A DNA stretch of 64,000 bases, from assembly GCF_017639205.1 (NCBI RefSeq), contig NZ_CP071139.1, forward strand, positions 3,178,001 to 3,242,000, in the 5' to 3' direction. Position numbers and translations under genes: made by a program. The notes beneath the pieces are model-generated. The model did not search any database and was not told the origin of the DNA. It saw nothing but the letters and a program-made list of their open reading frames with translations. Below are positions 15,971 through 24,050 of the stretch, piece by piece; position 1 is the stretch's first letter, and each line of letters begins with the position of its first letter. This stretch comes from Streptomyces nojiriensis. Lineage in GTDB: Bacteria > Actinomycetota > Actinomycetes > Streptomycetales > Streptomycetaceae.

Positions 15971-16827
15971 TTGGGGGCTCCAGAGATAGAAGGGGGTGTG
16001 ACGGACGGCGCGTGGGCCGTCCACGGGTCGGTGACCGTGCGCGAGACGTGGGTCCGCAGACCCCAGCCGTGGCGCTCGGAGATCGCGTCGAGCTGGGCTG
16101 CGGCCTGCTCGCACCAGGGCCACTCGGTGGCCCAGTGGGCGGCGTCGACGAGGGCGAGCGGGCGGCTCGTCTCGCGGGCCTCGGAGACCGGGTGGTGGCG
16201 CAGGTCGGCGGTCAGGAACACGTCCACGCCGGCGGCGCGGACCTGCGCGAAGAGGCTGTCGCCGGAGCCGCCGCTGACGGCGACGCGGCGGACCATCGCG
16301 TCCGGGTCGCCGGCCACGCGGATGCCCTGGGCGGTCGGCGGCAGCCAGGCCGCGGCGCGGGCGGCGAACTCGCGCAGGGTCTCGGGGTGGTCCAGTTCGC
16401 AGATCCGGCCGAGGCCCCGGCGGCCTTCCGGGTCGCTCGGGTCGGGCACCAGCGGGCCGGTGATCCGCAGGCCGAGGGCGCCGGCGAGGGCGTCGGAGAC
16501 TCCCGGGTCGGCGGTGTCGGCGTTGGTGTGGGCGACGTGCAGCGCGATGTCGTTCTTGATCAGCGTGTGCACGACGCGGCCCTTGAAGGTGCCGGCCTCG
16601 ACGGTGGTGGTGCCCCGCAGGTAGAGGGGGTGGTGGGTGATGATCAGGTCGGCGCCCAGCTTCACCGCCTCGTCGGCGATCTCCTGGACGGGGTCCACCG
16701 CGAACAGGACCCGGGTGACCTCGGCGTCCGGGTCGCCGCAGACGGTTCCGACGGCGTCCCACTGCTCGGCCCGCGAGGGGGGCCAGAGAGCGTCCAGCGC
16801 GGCGATGACTTCAGAGAGACGGGGCAC
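15967..16827 (-). CDS. Nif3-like dinuclear metal centre protein
   Basis: Protein of 286 residues of the NIF3/GTP cyclohydrolase I type 2 family. Metal ligands are visible in LIITHHPLYL (about residues 62-71) and HVAHTNADTAD, with the C-terminal HWATEW block completing the site. ADLRHHPVSEA and GGSGDSL are further family blocks. Members form hexameric rings; the biochemical role is unsettled. It is the first gene of an operon with the zinc-ribbon protein (4-base overlap) and the RNase H/phosphatase, an order also known in Mycobacterium (Rv2230c-Rv2228c). The ATG at 16827 gives MPRLSEVIAALDALWPP, the family N-terminus. Confidence 0.92.
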   Translation of the reverse strand: MPRLSEVIAALDALWPPSRAEQWDAVGTVCGDPDAEVTRVLFAVDPVQEIADEAVKLGADLIITHHPLYLRGTTTVEAGTFKGRVVHTLIKNDIALHVAHTNADTADPGVSDALAGALGLRITGPLVPDPSDPEGRRGLGRICELDHPETLREFAARAAAWLPPTAQGIRVAGDPDAMVRRVAVSGGSGDSLFAQVRAAGVDVFLTADLRHHPVSEARETSRPLALVDAAHWATEWPWCEQAAAQLDAISERHGWGLRTHVSRTVTDPWTAHAPSVTPPSISGAPN

Positions 16828-17158
16828 GGGCCAAGGCTACCGTCCGGGGCGACCGTCCCGGTCAGGCCAGCCCTGCCGAACGGGGCCCTGCCCTTCCGGG
16901 TCGGACAGATCGTCTGATTCCCACCCGGGCCCCAGCCCGCCCGAGCCGCCCCCGGCCCCGTGCCCGCGGCGCCGCGAGGACCACCGCGCGCCGCCACGCA
17001 GGACTTCGAGGGACTGACGGCCGTCGCCCCTTCCGCAGCGGAGCGCCCCGGCACGGGCCCGCGGAGCCGCAGGGACGGGCCGCGCAGCACAACCGCCTCG
17101 TCCGGCACGCGCGAATCGCCGCCCGGACACCCGTATGTGTGAAGCGGTGTTGGTGGTG

Positions 17159-17188
17159 TTGTTCGCCGGGAAGCCCGAAAACTAGCTT
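17159..17188 (+). promoter_or_regulatory. Possible promoter in the 381-base gap upstream of 17210
   Basis: TTGTTC and TAGCTT, 18 bases apart, precede a GGAGGTGA ribosome site. The hexamers are only fair matches to the housekeeping consensus. The rest of the gap (16828-17158) is GC-rich with no other recognisable element. Confidence 0.3.
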
Positions 17189-17209
17189 CCCCCCCGGAGG
17201 TGACCACGG

Positions 17210-18295
17210 ATGACCGTCTGTGCCATCGAAATGACGACCACGGCCGCGTTCAGCATTGCCGCGGACGGGTCGTACGCGGCCCGGCTGGCCGGGGAGGGCG
17301 ACGCGCTCTACGCGGAGCGCTGGACCCTCGCCGGGCCCGAGCCGTACGCGGTACCGCTGCCGCTCGCGCAGCCCGAGGAGGCGGACAGCGAGGTGCTGCC
17401 GCTGGCCGACGGGCGCGTGCTGATCCACCGGCGGGTGGCGGAGCGGCACGCCTTCGCGCTGCTGTACCCGACGGGGGCCGAGGCCGGGCCGAGCACCGGG
17501 GAGCTCCAGCTGGGCGGGGTGGACGTGCGGGAGGGCGTACGGGTGCGCCTGCTCCCGCCGTGCCCGGGCGGAACCGCAGCCTTCGCCCTGGCTGCGGAGG
17601 ACACCGTGAGCACGGTCTGGCAGGTGGCCGGGGGCCCGTCGGGGCCGCAGCCCGTCGCCCGGATCCCGGGGCGGTGCTCGGGCGGCGTCTGGCTGGACCG
17701 GGCGGGCCGGCTGCTGGCCCTGGACCGCGAGCTGGACGGCACCACCAAGGCCGTCGCCGTGGACCTGGGGCGCGCCGAGGTGTCCCCGCTGCTGCAGATC
17801 ACCGAGGACAGCGACGACCGGCTGCTGCTGGCCGACCCGGACAGCGGGCTGCTGCTGATCCGCTCCGACGCCCCGGGCACCTCGCGCCTGGGCTGGGGCG
17901 TGTCGGGCAGCTCCCTGCCCGTCCGCTTCCCGGAGTGCCTGGCCCGGCTGGGGGACGCGTACCCGTTCGCGGCCCAGCCCGGCCAGTCCCTGATGCCGGA
18001 GACCTCCGGGGTGGCGCTGCGGCTGCCCGATGGCGACATCGGCCTGTGGCGCCCCGCCGACCGGCGCGTCTTCCGGCTCGGCGCCCCGGCGGGCTGGCTC
18101 GGCGGGACCGGGCTGTGGAGCCCGCAGGGCCGCCTGCACCTGCCGTACGCGACGCCCGAGGTGCCCTGCGGGATCGTCGGCCTGAACCTGCCGGCCTCCC
18201 CGCCCCCGCCCCCGCCGGTGGTGGTCCTGGATCCGCCCACGCCGACCGCCCCCCGCCCCGTCCCCCTCCAGCAGGCACCGCTGGCCGGGCGATAG
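17210..18295 (+). CDS. Conserved hypothetical, beta-propeller-like
   Basis: Protein of 361 residues, unrecognised. The ATG at 17210 follows GGAGGTGA at ideal spacing. The composition is rich in Gly, Leu, Ala and Asp with repeated short beta segments ending in DR or GR (LLALDRELDG, LLLADPDSGLLLI, LRLPDGDIGLWRPADRR), compatible with a beta-propeller or similar repeat fold. There is no signal peptide. The C-terminus has a proline stretch (SPPPPPPVVVLDPPTPTAP), perhaps a flexible tail for partner binding. It stands alone between the divergent nif3 operon and the convergent SDR gene. Confidence 0.75.
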   Translation: MTVCAIEMTTTAAFSIAADGSYAARLAGEGDALYAERWTLAGPEPYAVPLPLAQPEEADSEVLPLADGRVLIHRRVAERHAFALLYPTGAEAGPSTGELQLGGVDVREGVRVRLLPPCPGGTAAFALAAEDTVSTVWQVAGGPSGPQPVARIPGRCSGGVWLDRAGRLLALDRELDGTTKAVAVDLGRAEVSPLLQITEDSDDRLLLADPDSGLLLIRSDAPGTSRLGWGVSGSSLPVRFPECLARLGDAYPFAAQPGQSLMPETSGVALRLPDGDIGLWRPADRRVFRLGAPAGWLGGTGLWSPQGRLHLPYATPEVPCGIVGLNLPASPPPPPPVVVLDPPTPTAPRPVPLQQAPLAGR

Positions 18296-18324
18296 GAACG
18301 GAGGGCGCTCGCCTTCCTACAGGC

Positions 18325-19266
18325 CTAGCCGTGCTTGAGGCCCAGCACCTCCGCCGCGGCGAAGGTCTCGTTCGCCGGGCGGGACGCGTAGTGCGGGGTC
18401 AGGAGCCCGTCGAGCTCCTCGAAGGAGAAGGACTCCTTGGCCGTGTCGAACTTGGCGGCCACCTTCGGGCGCTCCATGACGACCACGATCCCGCCGTGGA
18501 CGACGAACAGCTGGCCGTTGGCCCTGGCGGAGGCGGGCGAGGCCAGGTACCCGACGAGCGGTGCGACGTGCTCGGGGGCGAGGGCGTCCAGCTCGCCCTC
18601 CTCCGGGACCTCGAAGCCGGCGAAGACGTCCTCGGTCATCCGGGTACGGGCGCGCGGGCAGATGGCGTTGGCCGTCACCCCGTACTTCGCGAGCGCCAGC
18701 GCGGTCGAGGTGGTCAGGCCCACGATGCCGCCCTTGGCCGCCGCGTAGTTCGGCTGGCCGGCCGAACCGCCGAGGAAGGCCTCGGAGGAGGTGTTGACGA
18801 TCCGGCCGTAGACCGGGCCGCCCGCCGCCTTCGAGCGCTCGCGCCAGTGCGCGGACGCGAAGTGGGTGGTGTTGAAGTGGCCCTTGAGGTGGACCCGGAT
18901 CACCGAGTCCCACTCCTCCTCCGACATCGAGAAGACCATCCGGTCGCGCAGGATGCCCGCGTTGTTGACCAGCACGTCCAGCTTCCCGAAGCTGGACACC
19001 GCCAGCTCGACCAGTTCCCGCGCCTGCTCGAAGTCGGCCACGTCGCCCAGGTGCGCCACCGCCCGGCCGCCCGCCGCGCGGATCTCCGCGGCGACCTCCT
19101 CCGCCGGGGCGGCCGAGGCCCCCCCGGAGCCGTCCCGGCCCGGCTGGCCGAAGTCGTTGACGACCACGCTCGCGCCGAGCCGCGCGAGCTCGATCGCCTC
19201 GGCCCGGCCGAGCCCGCGGCCCGCACCCGTCACGATGGCGGAGAGCCCCTCAAGTGGGAGTGACAT
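18325..19266 (-). CDS. SDR, 3-hydroxyacyl-CoA dehydrogenase-like (Rv3548c/Hsd4A type)
   Basis: SDR of 313 residues. TGAGRGLGRAEA binds NAD(P), the insert VVVNDFGQPGRDGSGG is typical of the multifunctional-enzyme-2 / Hsd4A branch that oxidises 3- or 17-hydroxyl groups on CoA thioesters, and NNAG, the catalytic Ser in VNTSSEA and NYAAAKGG complete the active site. It is the last gene of a three-gene operon with a zinc ADH (24-base gap) and a MaoC hydratase, under a KstR-type operator at 21381. Together they could carry out hydration and oxidation of an acyl-CoA. The substrate is not certain; sterol side chain or branched fatty acyl-CoA is inferred. Confidence 0.85.
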   Translation of the reverse strand: MSLPLEGLSAIVTGAGRGLGRAEAIELARLGASVVVNDFGQPGRDGSGGASAAPAEEVAAEIRAAGGRAVAHLGDVADFEQARELVELAVSSFGKLDVLVNNAGILRDRMVFSMSEEEWDSVIRVHLKGHFNTTHFASAHWRERSKAAGGPVYGRIVNTSSEAFLGGSAGQPNYAAAKGGIVGLTTSTALALAKYGVTANAICPRARTRMTEDVFAGFEVPEEGELDALAPEHVAPLVGYLASPASARANGQLFVVHGGIVVVMERPKVAAKFDTAKESFSFEELDGLLTPHYASRPANETFAAAEVLGLKHG

Positions 19267-19290
19267 CCGTAGCGTTCCTCTCAGAGCGGG

Positions 19291-20367
19291 TCAGAGTTCG
19301 ATGCAGGTGCGCAGGGCGACACCCGTACGCATCTGGTCGAGCGCGTCGTTGATCTCGGCGAGCTGCACCCGGTGCGTGATCAGGCTCGCCAGGTCCACCC
19401 GGCCGGCCCGCCACAGCGCGATGGTGCGCTCGTAGGAGCGGAGCACGTCCCCGCCGCCGTACATCGACGGCAGGATCTTCTTCTCGTCGAAGAAGAGCGA
19501 GAACATGTCGATCTGGAAGTTGTCGTCCAGCGCGCCCGCGCCGACGATCACCACGCTCCCGCCGCGGCGGGTCATCTTGTAGGCGGTCTGCGCGGTGGCG
19601 GACTTGCCGACGACCTCGAAGACGTAGTCGAAGCCCTCGCCGCCGGTGATCCGGTTCTTGGCGTCGTCGAAGGCCTCCGGCCCCACGGCCTCGGTGGCCC
19701 CGAACCGCAGGGCCGCCTCGCGCCGCGACTCCACCGGGTCGACGGCGATAATCTGGGCCGCGCCCTGGACCTTGGCCCCCTGGATGACGGATATGCCGAC
19801 GCCGCCGCAGCCGATGACGGCCACCGAGGATCCGGCCTCCACCTTGGCGGTGTTGATGGCGGCGCCGAGGCCGGTGGTGACACCGCAGCCGATGAGCGCG
19901 GCGATGTCGAAGGGCACGTCGTCGGGGATCGGGACGGCGCAGGCGGCGTCGACCACGAGCTCCTCGGCGAAGGTGCCGGTCGCGGCGAAGCCGAAGATGT
20001 CGCCGCCCGCGCGGCGGAAGTTGGGGGTGCCCGCGTTGACCAGGCTCGCCAGGCACAGGTGGCCCTGGCCGCGCTTGCAGGAGGGACAGTGGCCGCACGG
20101 CGGCAGCCAGCAGACGAGGACCCGGTCGCCCTGCTTGAGGGTGGTCACCCCGTCACCGACGTCGGAGATCACCCCGGAGCCCTCGTGGCCCGGGACGAAG
20201 GGGGCGGGCTGTGGCAGGACGCCGCTCATCGCGGAGAGGTCCGAGTGGCACAGGCCGGTGGCCTTGATCCGGATCTTCACCTTGCCGGGGCCGAGGCCGA
20301 CGGCCTCCATGTCGTCGACGACCTCGAGCTTGTCCTGGCCGATCTCGCTCTGCAGTGCTGCGCGCAC
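19291..20367 (-). CDS. Zinc-dependent alcohol dehydrogenase (MDR superfamily)
   Basis: Enzyme of 358 residues. GLCHSD (catalytic Cys 40) and GHEGSG (His 61) form the catalytic zinc site, and C91, C94, C97 and C105 in PPCGHCPSCKRGQGHLC hold the structural zinc. VAVIGCGGVGISVIQGAK is the NAD-binding fold. The GTG at 20367, with AGGAG seven bases upstream, gives (M)RAALQSEIGQDKLEVVDD. It resembles class III-like ADHs of the actinobacterial AdhB/AdhD type. It lies between a MaoC hydratase (56 bases upstream) and an SDR, and probably oxidises an alcohol intermediate of the same lipid-degrading pathway. Confidence 0.9.
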   Translation of the reverse strand: MRAALQSEIGQDKLEVVDDMEAVGLGPGKVKIRIKATGLCHSDLSAMSGVLPQPAPFVPGHEGSGVISDVGDGVTTLKQGDRVLVCWLPPCGHCPSCKRGQGHLCLASLVNAGTPNFRRAGGDIFGFAATGTFAEELVVDAACAVPIPDDVPFDIAALIGCGVTTGLGAAINTAKVEAGSSVAVIGCGGVGISVIQGAKVQGAAQIIAVDPVESRREAALRFGATEAVGPEAFDDAKNRITGGEGFDYVFEVVGKSATAQTAYKMTRRGGSVVIVGAGALDDNFQIDMFSLFFDEKKILPSMYGGGDVLRSYERTIALWRAGRVDLASLITHRVQLAEINDALDQMRTGVALRTCIEL

Positions 20368-20423
20368 GGTGCGGCTCCTTGGGTCTCGTACGGTCTTGTT
20401 CTCGCCTGTTCTCGTCCTCTGGG

Positions 20424-21278
20424 TTACGCGTGTTCGACGACGGTGTCGGCGAGGACCGGCGCGTCGTCCCGTTCTGCGGCGGTCACCGAGACCTGGACCC
20501 GGCCGGGCTCCTGCCACATCCGGATCCGCAGGGTCTCGCCCGGGAAGACGATCCCGGCGAAGCGCGTGCGGTAGGCGCGGACCCGGGAGACGTCCCCGCC
20601 CAGGGCCGTGTCGACGACGGCCTTGAGGGTCATCCCGTACGAGCACAGGCCGTGCAGGATCGGCCGGTCGAAGCCGGCCAGCTTGGCGAACTCGGGGTCG
20701 GCGTGCAGCGGGTTCCAGTCGCCGGAGAGGCGGTAGAGGAGCGCCTGGTCCTCGCGGATGTGCCGCTCCTCGGTCCGGTCGGGCGCGCGCCCGGGGAGCT
20801 CCTCCTTGGCCGAGGGTCCGCGCTCACCGCCGAAGCCGCCCTCCCCGCGTACGAAGATCTGCGCGTCGCTCGTCCACAGCGGGCCGTCGGCGTCCGCGAC
20901 CTCGGAGCGCAGCACGATCACGGCCGCCTTGCCCTTGTCGTAGACGGCGGCGACCTTCGAGCGGGAGGTGGCCCGCCCCTTGACGGGGATGGGCCGGTGC
21001 AGCTCGATGGAGTGGCCGCCGTGCAGGACGGCGGCGAGGTTGACGTCGATCCCGGGTGCGGCGAGGCCGCCGAGCATGGCCATGCCGGCGCCGGCGACGG
21101 TCGCGAAGCTGGGCAGGACGTGGAGCTTGGATTCGAGGGTGTAGCGCAGCTCGTCCGGGTCGGTGGCCGGCAGGCCCGCGCCGAGGCCGAGGTGGTAGAG
21201 CTGGATGTCCTTGTGGTCCCAGCCGATGTCCCCCAGGCGGGGGTCGGCGGCGAGGGCCTTGGCGGCATCGATCGGCAT
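20424..21278 (-). CDS. MaoC-like enoyl-CoA hydratase (Hsd4B/ChsH3 type)
   Basis: Double hot-dog hydratase of 284 residues. The N-terminal half is the inactive hot dog (DIQLYHLGLGAG, LPSFATVAGAGMAM). The C-terminal half carries the MaoC motif YRLSGDWNPLHADPEFAKLAGF with catalytic Asp and His, followed by RPILHGLCSYGMTLKAV. The sequence recalls mycobacterial Rv3538 (Hsd4B) throughout, including ARGEGGFGG-like FVRGEGGFGGERGPS. It hydrates enoyl-CoA intermediates in sterol side-chain or branched-chain beta-oxidation. It is the first gene of an operon with a zinc ADH and an SDR. The ATG at 21278 is chosen as it starts MPIDAAKAL. A KstR-type operator lies 103 bases upstream. Confidence 0.88.
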   Translation of the reverse strand: MPIDAAKALAADPRLGDIGWDHKDIQLYHLGLGAGLPATDPDELRYTLESKLHVLPSFATVAGAGMAMLGGLAAPGIDVNLAAVLHGGHSIELHRPIPVKGRATSRSKVAAVYDKGKAAVIVLRSEVADADGPLWTSDAQIFVRGEGGFGGERGPSAKEELPGRAPDRTEERHIREDQALLYRLSGDWNPLHADPEFAKLAGFDRPILHGLCSYGMTLKAVVDTALGGDVSRVRAYRTRFAGIVFPGETLRIRMWQEPGRVQVSVTAAERDDAPVLADTVVEHA

Positions 21279-21380
21279 GGGGATGCTGCTCCCTGTCGTT
21301 GGAGAACCGGGGCCGTGGAAGACCTCGGCGCGGCCGTCCGCACCGTCGGCCGCACCGAGGTCGTATGCGGGGGCCGGTTC

Positions 21381-21394
21381 TAGAACGCGTTCTA
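21381..21394. promoter_or_regulatory. KstR-type operator, perfect palindrome
   Basis: TAGAACGCGTTCTA is a perfect palindrome that fits the mycobacterial KstR consensus TnnAACnnGTTnnA at every fixed base; the symmetry extends one base each side (CTAG ends). It lies upstream of the MaoC/ADH/SDR operon. Confidence 0.8.
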
Positions 21395-21446
21395 GGCCCG
21401 GCCGGTGAGGGAATGTATAACGCACGCCCCCACACTTGGGAAGACT

Positions 21447-21463
21447 CTTGACTTCACGTCAGA
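21447..21463. promoter_or_regulatory. Second operator-like palindrome, CTTGAC-N5-GTCAGA
   Basis: TTGAC-TTCAC-GTCAG, sharing the architecture of sites at 27607 and 43382. It is 53 bases beyond the KstR-type site in the same intergenic region, so it could act on the MaoC operon or the gene at 21532. Confidence 0.4.
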
Positions 21464-21531
21464 TCCGCTGCGTGCGGGGCGTGTTGCGTGCCCGCCGGGA
21501 GGCGGGGCAATACCCTGCCCGGGTGGAAGAA

Positions 21532-21885
21532 ATGCCTGTTGACCACCGTGAGGTGCGCGCCCTGCGCGTCCTGCTGGAGCCGCCGAATCCGGCCCTGGCG
21601 CTCCAGCTCGGCCTCCAGCCGGACATCGAGGTCGTCCGGGACCCCATGGCCCGGCCCGCGGTGGCCCTGGTGGAGGAGCTCGCGGCCGTGACCGCCCTGC
21701 TGGCCGACGACCCGGAGTGCCGGGTGCTCGTCCTGACGGGCTCGGCGCACCCGGGCCTGGCGGAGGCAGCCCTCGCCGCGGGCGCGGTGGGGCTGGTGCT
21801 GCGGGACGGCCCGGTCGCGGACCTGGCGGACTGCGTCCGGCGCGCCTCGACGGGCGAGACCGTGGTGGACCCCGCCCTGGGGTGA
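21532..21885 (+). CDS. Truncated receiver-like protein, HTH missing
   Basis: Protein of 117 residues resembling the NarL/FixJ receiver domain only. RVLVLTGSAHPGLAEAALAAGAVGLVLRDGPVADLADCVRRASTGETVVDPALG (in parts) matches strand 4 to helix 5 of such regulators, including the segment where Lys usually appears (here LVLRD). The chain stops right after the DPALG where a linker to a LuxR-type HTH normally starts. The phosphate-accepting Asp is not evident. The start is uncertain: ATG 21532 or GTG 21523 (MEEM...), neither with a strong ribosome site. It is either a stand-alone decoy or a decayed regulator. Confidence 0.55.
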   Translation: MPVDHREVRALRVLLEPPNPALALQLGLQPDIEVVRDPMARPAVALVEELAAVTALLADDPECRVLVLTGSAHPGLAEAALAAGAVGLVLRDGPVADLADCVRRASTGETVVDPALG

Positions 21886-21967
21886 ACCCCGGTGAATCCT
21901 TTTGCGGCTCGCACGCCTCTTATGCATGTGCCGGCGCAGAGGTTCGGCACCTGACCCGGAGGTTGTC

Positions 21968-22063
21968 GTGATCACTGCTGTCGCCGTAGGCGCCGTCGTA
22001 CTGCTCCTGCTCTGCACCTGCACCGTCCTCGTGGCGCGCCGGCGGAGCCGCTCCCGTGGCTGA
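21968..22063 (+). CDS. 31-residue membrane peptide coupled to a sigma factor gene
   Basis: Short gene with an excellent ribosome site (GGAGG five bases before GTG 21968). It encodes VITAVAVGAVVLLLLCTCTV and then LVARRRSRSRG: one hydrophobic helix with a Cys pair, followed by a basic tail, so probably a single-pass inner-membrane peptide. Its last eight bases overlap the GTG start of the ECF sigma factor gene (GTGGCTGA), which itself lacks a clear ribosome site, so translation of the sigma factor is likely coupled to this peptide. A regulatory or anti-sigma-like role is possible but unproven. Confidence 0.55.
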   Translation: MITAVAVGAVVLLLLCTCTVLVARRRSRSRG

Positions 22064-22610
22064 GTCGACCTGGCCCGCCGAGCCGCTGATCCTCGCCGCG
22101 CAGGGCGGGGACCTCGACGCCGTCACCGCGCTGGTCTCCGGATCGCACCCGAACGTGCGGAGGTTCGCGTACTCGCTGTGCGCCTCCCCCGAGGACGCCG
22201 AGGACGCCGCCCAGGAGGCGCTGATCATCCTCTACCGGAAGATCGGCATGCTGCGCGCGTCCGGCGCCCTGGCCTCGTGGATGTTCCGCATCGTCCGCAA
22301 CGAGTGCATGCGCCGGGCCCGGCTGGTGCCGCGCGAGCGCGCCCCGCTGCCCGACTCCGCCGTGATGTCGGCCGAGGACGAGGTACTGGAGCACCTGGAG
22401 GCCGCCCGGGTGGCGCGGGCGATCGCCGCCCTCCCCGCCGACCAGCGGCGGGTGCTGATCATGCGGGACATCCAGGGCTACAGCGGGCGGATGGCGGCGG
22501 ACGCGCTCGGGCTCAGCCCCGCCGCGATGAAATCACGGCTGCACCGGGCCCGCGCGGCCCTGCGCCACACCCTGTACCCGGCTCCTGGAGGCAACGATGA
22601 CGATCACTGA
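22056..22610 (+). CDS. ECF-type RNA polymerase sigma factor
   Basis: Sigma-70 family factor of 184 residues. Region 2 is RFAYSLCASPEDAEDAAQEALIILYRKI (about residues 30-60, in blocks), and region 4 is ALPADQRRVLIMRDIQGYSG followed by MAADALGLSPAAMKSRLHRARAAL, the promoter-recognition helix-turn-helix. The GTG at 22056 overlaps the preceding membrane peptide gene, and the 3' end overlaps the next gene by 14 bases, so all three look like one transcript. No classical anti-sigma domain is visible, so one of the two small membrane proteins may control it. Confidence 0.88.
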   Translation: MAESTWPAEPLILAAQGGDLDAVTALVSGSHPNVRRFAYSLCASPEDAEDAAQEALIILYRKIGMLRASGALASWMFRIVRNECMRRARLVPRERAPLPDSAVMSAEDEVLEHLEAARVARAIAALPADQRRVLIMRDIQGYSGRMAADALGLSPAAMKSRLHRARAALRHTLYPAPGGNDDDH

Positions 22611-22866
22611 CGGCCCCGACTTCGCGAGCTCCTCCCTGCCCCGGCACCTGCTCCGCGGCGCGGTCGGCCTCGGCGCCCTGATCGGCGCCTTCGCCCTCCT
22701 CCCGCTCTACGGACCGGTCACCCTGGCCCTCGCCCCGATCGGCCTGGTGGCCCTGCGCGGCTGCCCGATGTGCTGGGCGATCGGACTGGCGCAGACGCTC
22801 TCGCGGGGCCGCCTGCAACGGGAGTGCACGGACGGCCGATGCGAACTGAAGCCGGCGTCCCGCTGA
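22597..22866 (+). CDS. Small membrane protein with a CPMCW motif
   Basis: Protein of 89 residues overlapping the sigma-factor gene by 14 bases. It has a two-helix hydrophobic region (LRGAVGLGALIGAFALLPLY, VTLALAPIGLVAL), then RGCPMCWAIGLAQTLSRGRL and a C-terminal part with two more Cys (ECTDGRC). The layout recalls the DUF2892 / YgaP-type inner-membrane domain, in which a CP motif follows the second helix. The CxxC-like pair could sense redox state and so gate the sigma factor. This is inference from gene order. Confidence 0.7.
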   Translation: MTITDGPDFASSSLPRHLLRGAVGLGALIGAFALLPLYGPVTLALAPIGLVALRGCPMCWAIGLAQTLSRGRLQRECTDGRCELKPASR

Positions 22867-22988
22867 CACCCTGCATGGGCTCAACCGTACGGTCCCGGCC
22901 ACCGATTTGACGGATTCCGCAGCAGCGCGCATCCACCTGCTGGACCAGGATGAGAGCCCCTCAACCCAGCTTCGTGGAGGCAGAACCC

Positions 22989-23417
22989 ATGCGCTTGTCC
23001 GCCCTGTCCACCACCGCCGCACTCGTGCTCGCGACCCTCGCGGGAGGCGCGGCCCCGGCCGCTGCCGACGCCCCGGCCGGCCCGGTCCTCCAGGTCGACC
23101 TGGACGCCGGCCAGGGCCTCCACCACAACATCGGGACGGTGATCTACGAGCGCGTCGACGGCGCGGCGAACGCGGTCAGGATCATCTCGGTGTCGATCAC
23201 CAGCGGCGAGCGCGACTGCGCCTGGGTGTCGTGGAACGACCCGCACAACGTGAACGGCTGGACCAACCTGACCAGCGAGCCCTCCTGCAACGGCACCGGC
23301 CTGGGAGAGAACCCCGACATCATCATCAAGGCGCCGGTCGGCCACCCGCTCAAGGTGCGCCTGGCAGCCGACCACCCCGGCTCCGACGTGGTGCACAAGG
23401 ACATCCAGAAGCTCTGA
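22989..23417 (+). CDS. Secreted protein of unknown function
   Basis: Protein of 142 residues with a signal peptide (MRLSALSTTAALVLATLAGG, cleavage near APAAADAP). The ATG at 22989 has GGAGG eight bases upstream. The mature part has two Cys likely forming a disulfide (DCAWVSW, EPSCNGTG), beta-rich sequence and no recognised domain. LEVDL-type VLQVDLDAGQGLHH after the signal suggests an immunoglobulin-like or other small beta fold. It stands alone and ends 34 bases before the convergent YcxB-like gene. Likely released to the medium or cell wall. Confidence 0.75.
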   Translation: MRLSALSTTAALVLATLAGGAAPAAADAPAGPVLQVDLDAGQGLHHNIGTVIYERVDGAANAVRIISVSITSGERDCAWVSWNDPHNVNGWTNLTSEPSCNGTGLGENPDIIIKAPVGHPLKVRLAADHPGSDVVHKDIQKL

Positions 23418-23450
23418 CCGGGGCGGGCCGGGCGGGGCCGGGCCGGGCCG

Positions 23451-23966
23451 CTACGAGCCGTCGCCGGCCTGCTCGTGCCCGAAGGCGCCGAGGAGCTCGC
23501 TCTCGCCCGGGGCGGTGAACAGCCGCTTGGGCAGCGCCACGAGACACGTCCGGCGGCGCGAGCGGCCCACGAACACGTGCAGCCGGGGCGTCTCGTGGTA
23601 GTAGCGCACCTCGTCCCACACCATCCGCTGCGATTCCCCGCCGCGGAACACCTCGATGCCCGTGCCGTCCACCACGACCCGCTTCTCCTCGGCGGCCCTG
23701 CCGCTGCGGAAGCCCCGGGCCACCGCCCACCGCGGCAGCAGAAGCAGCGCGACGAGGCCGTACGCCGCCGCGATCGCGAGGGGGACGGGGTGCACGGTGA
23801 GACCTTCCGAGGACAGCGTCACGCCCGCCGAAGCGAGGAGGACCGTACCGAGGGCGGCCACCACCCGCCCCCGCCGGAACAGCCCCGCCGCCTTGGCGGC
23901 CTCGTCGTACTCGTCCCTGGTCACACTGCCGGTGGCACTGAAGGACACCTCACGTATCTCACTCAC
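23451..23966 (-). CDS. YcxB-like membrane protein
   Basis: Protein of 171 residues. After a polar N-terminus with TRDEYDEAAKAAGLFRRGR it has two membrane helices (VVAALGTVLLASAGVTL, PLAIAAAYGLVALLLL) and a C-terminal beta-rich domain with DGTGIEVFRGGESQRMVWDEV, YYHETPRLHVFVGRSRRRTCLVALPKRLF. This matches the YcxB-like domain, in which a PH-like fold follows two helices. Function unknown; not linked in an operon with neighbours. It lies convergent to the secreted protein gene and upstream of a partial MITE. Confidence 0.75.
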   Translation of the reverse strand: MSEIREVSFSATGSVTRDEYDEAAKAAGLFRRGRVVAALGTVLLASAGVTLSSEGLTVHPVPLAIAAAYGLVALLLLPRWAVARGFRSGRAAEEKRVVVDGTGIEVFRGGESQRMVWDEVRYYHETPRLHVFVGRSRRRTCLVALPKRLFTAPGESELLGAFGHEQAGDGS

Positions 23967-24050
23967 GGGAGCGGAGCCTAGCGCTCCGCCCCCATGCCCG
24001 AAAGCGCGTTCCGCAGGGCCCCGCCCGGGGAGCGGCGGCCCCGCCGGGGG

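Noticed and set aside
16828..17130. Open frames in the gap between nif3 and 17210
   Set aside because: Low-complexity Arg/Gly/Pro composition, no ribosome site and no domain pattern.
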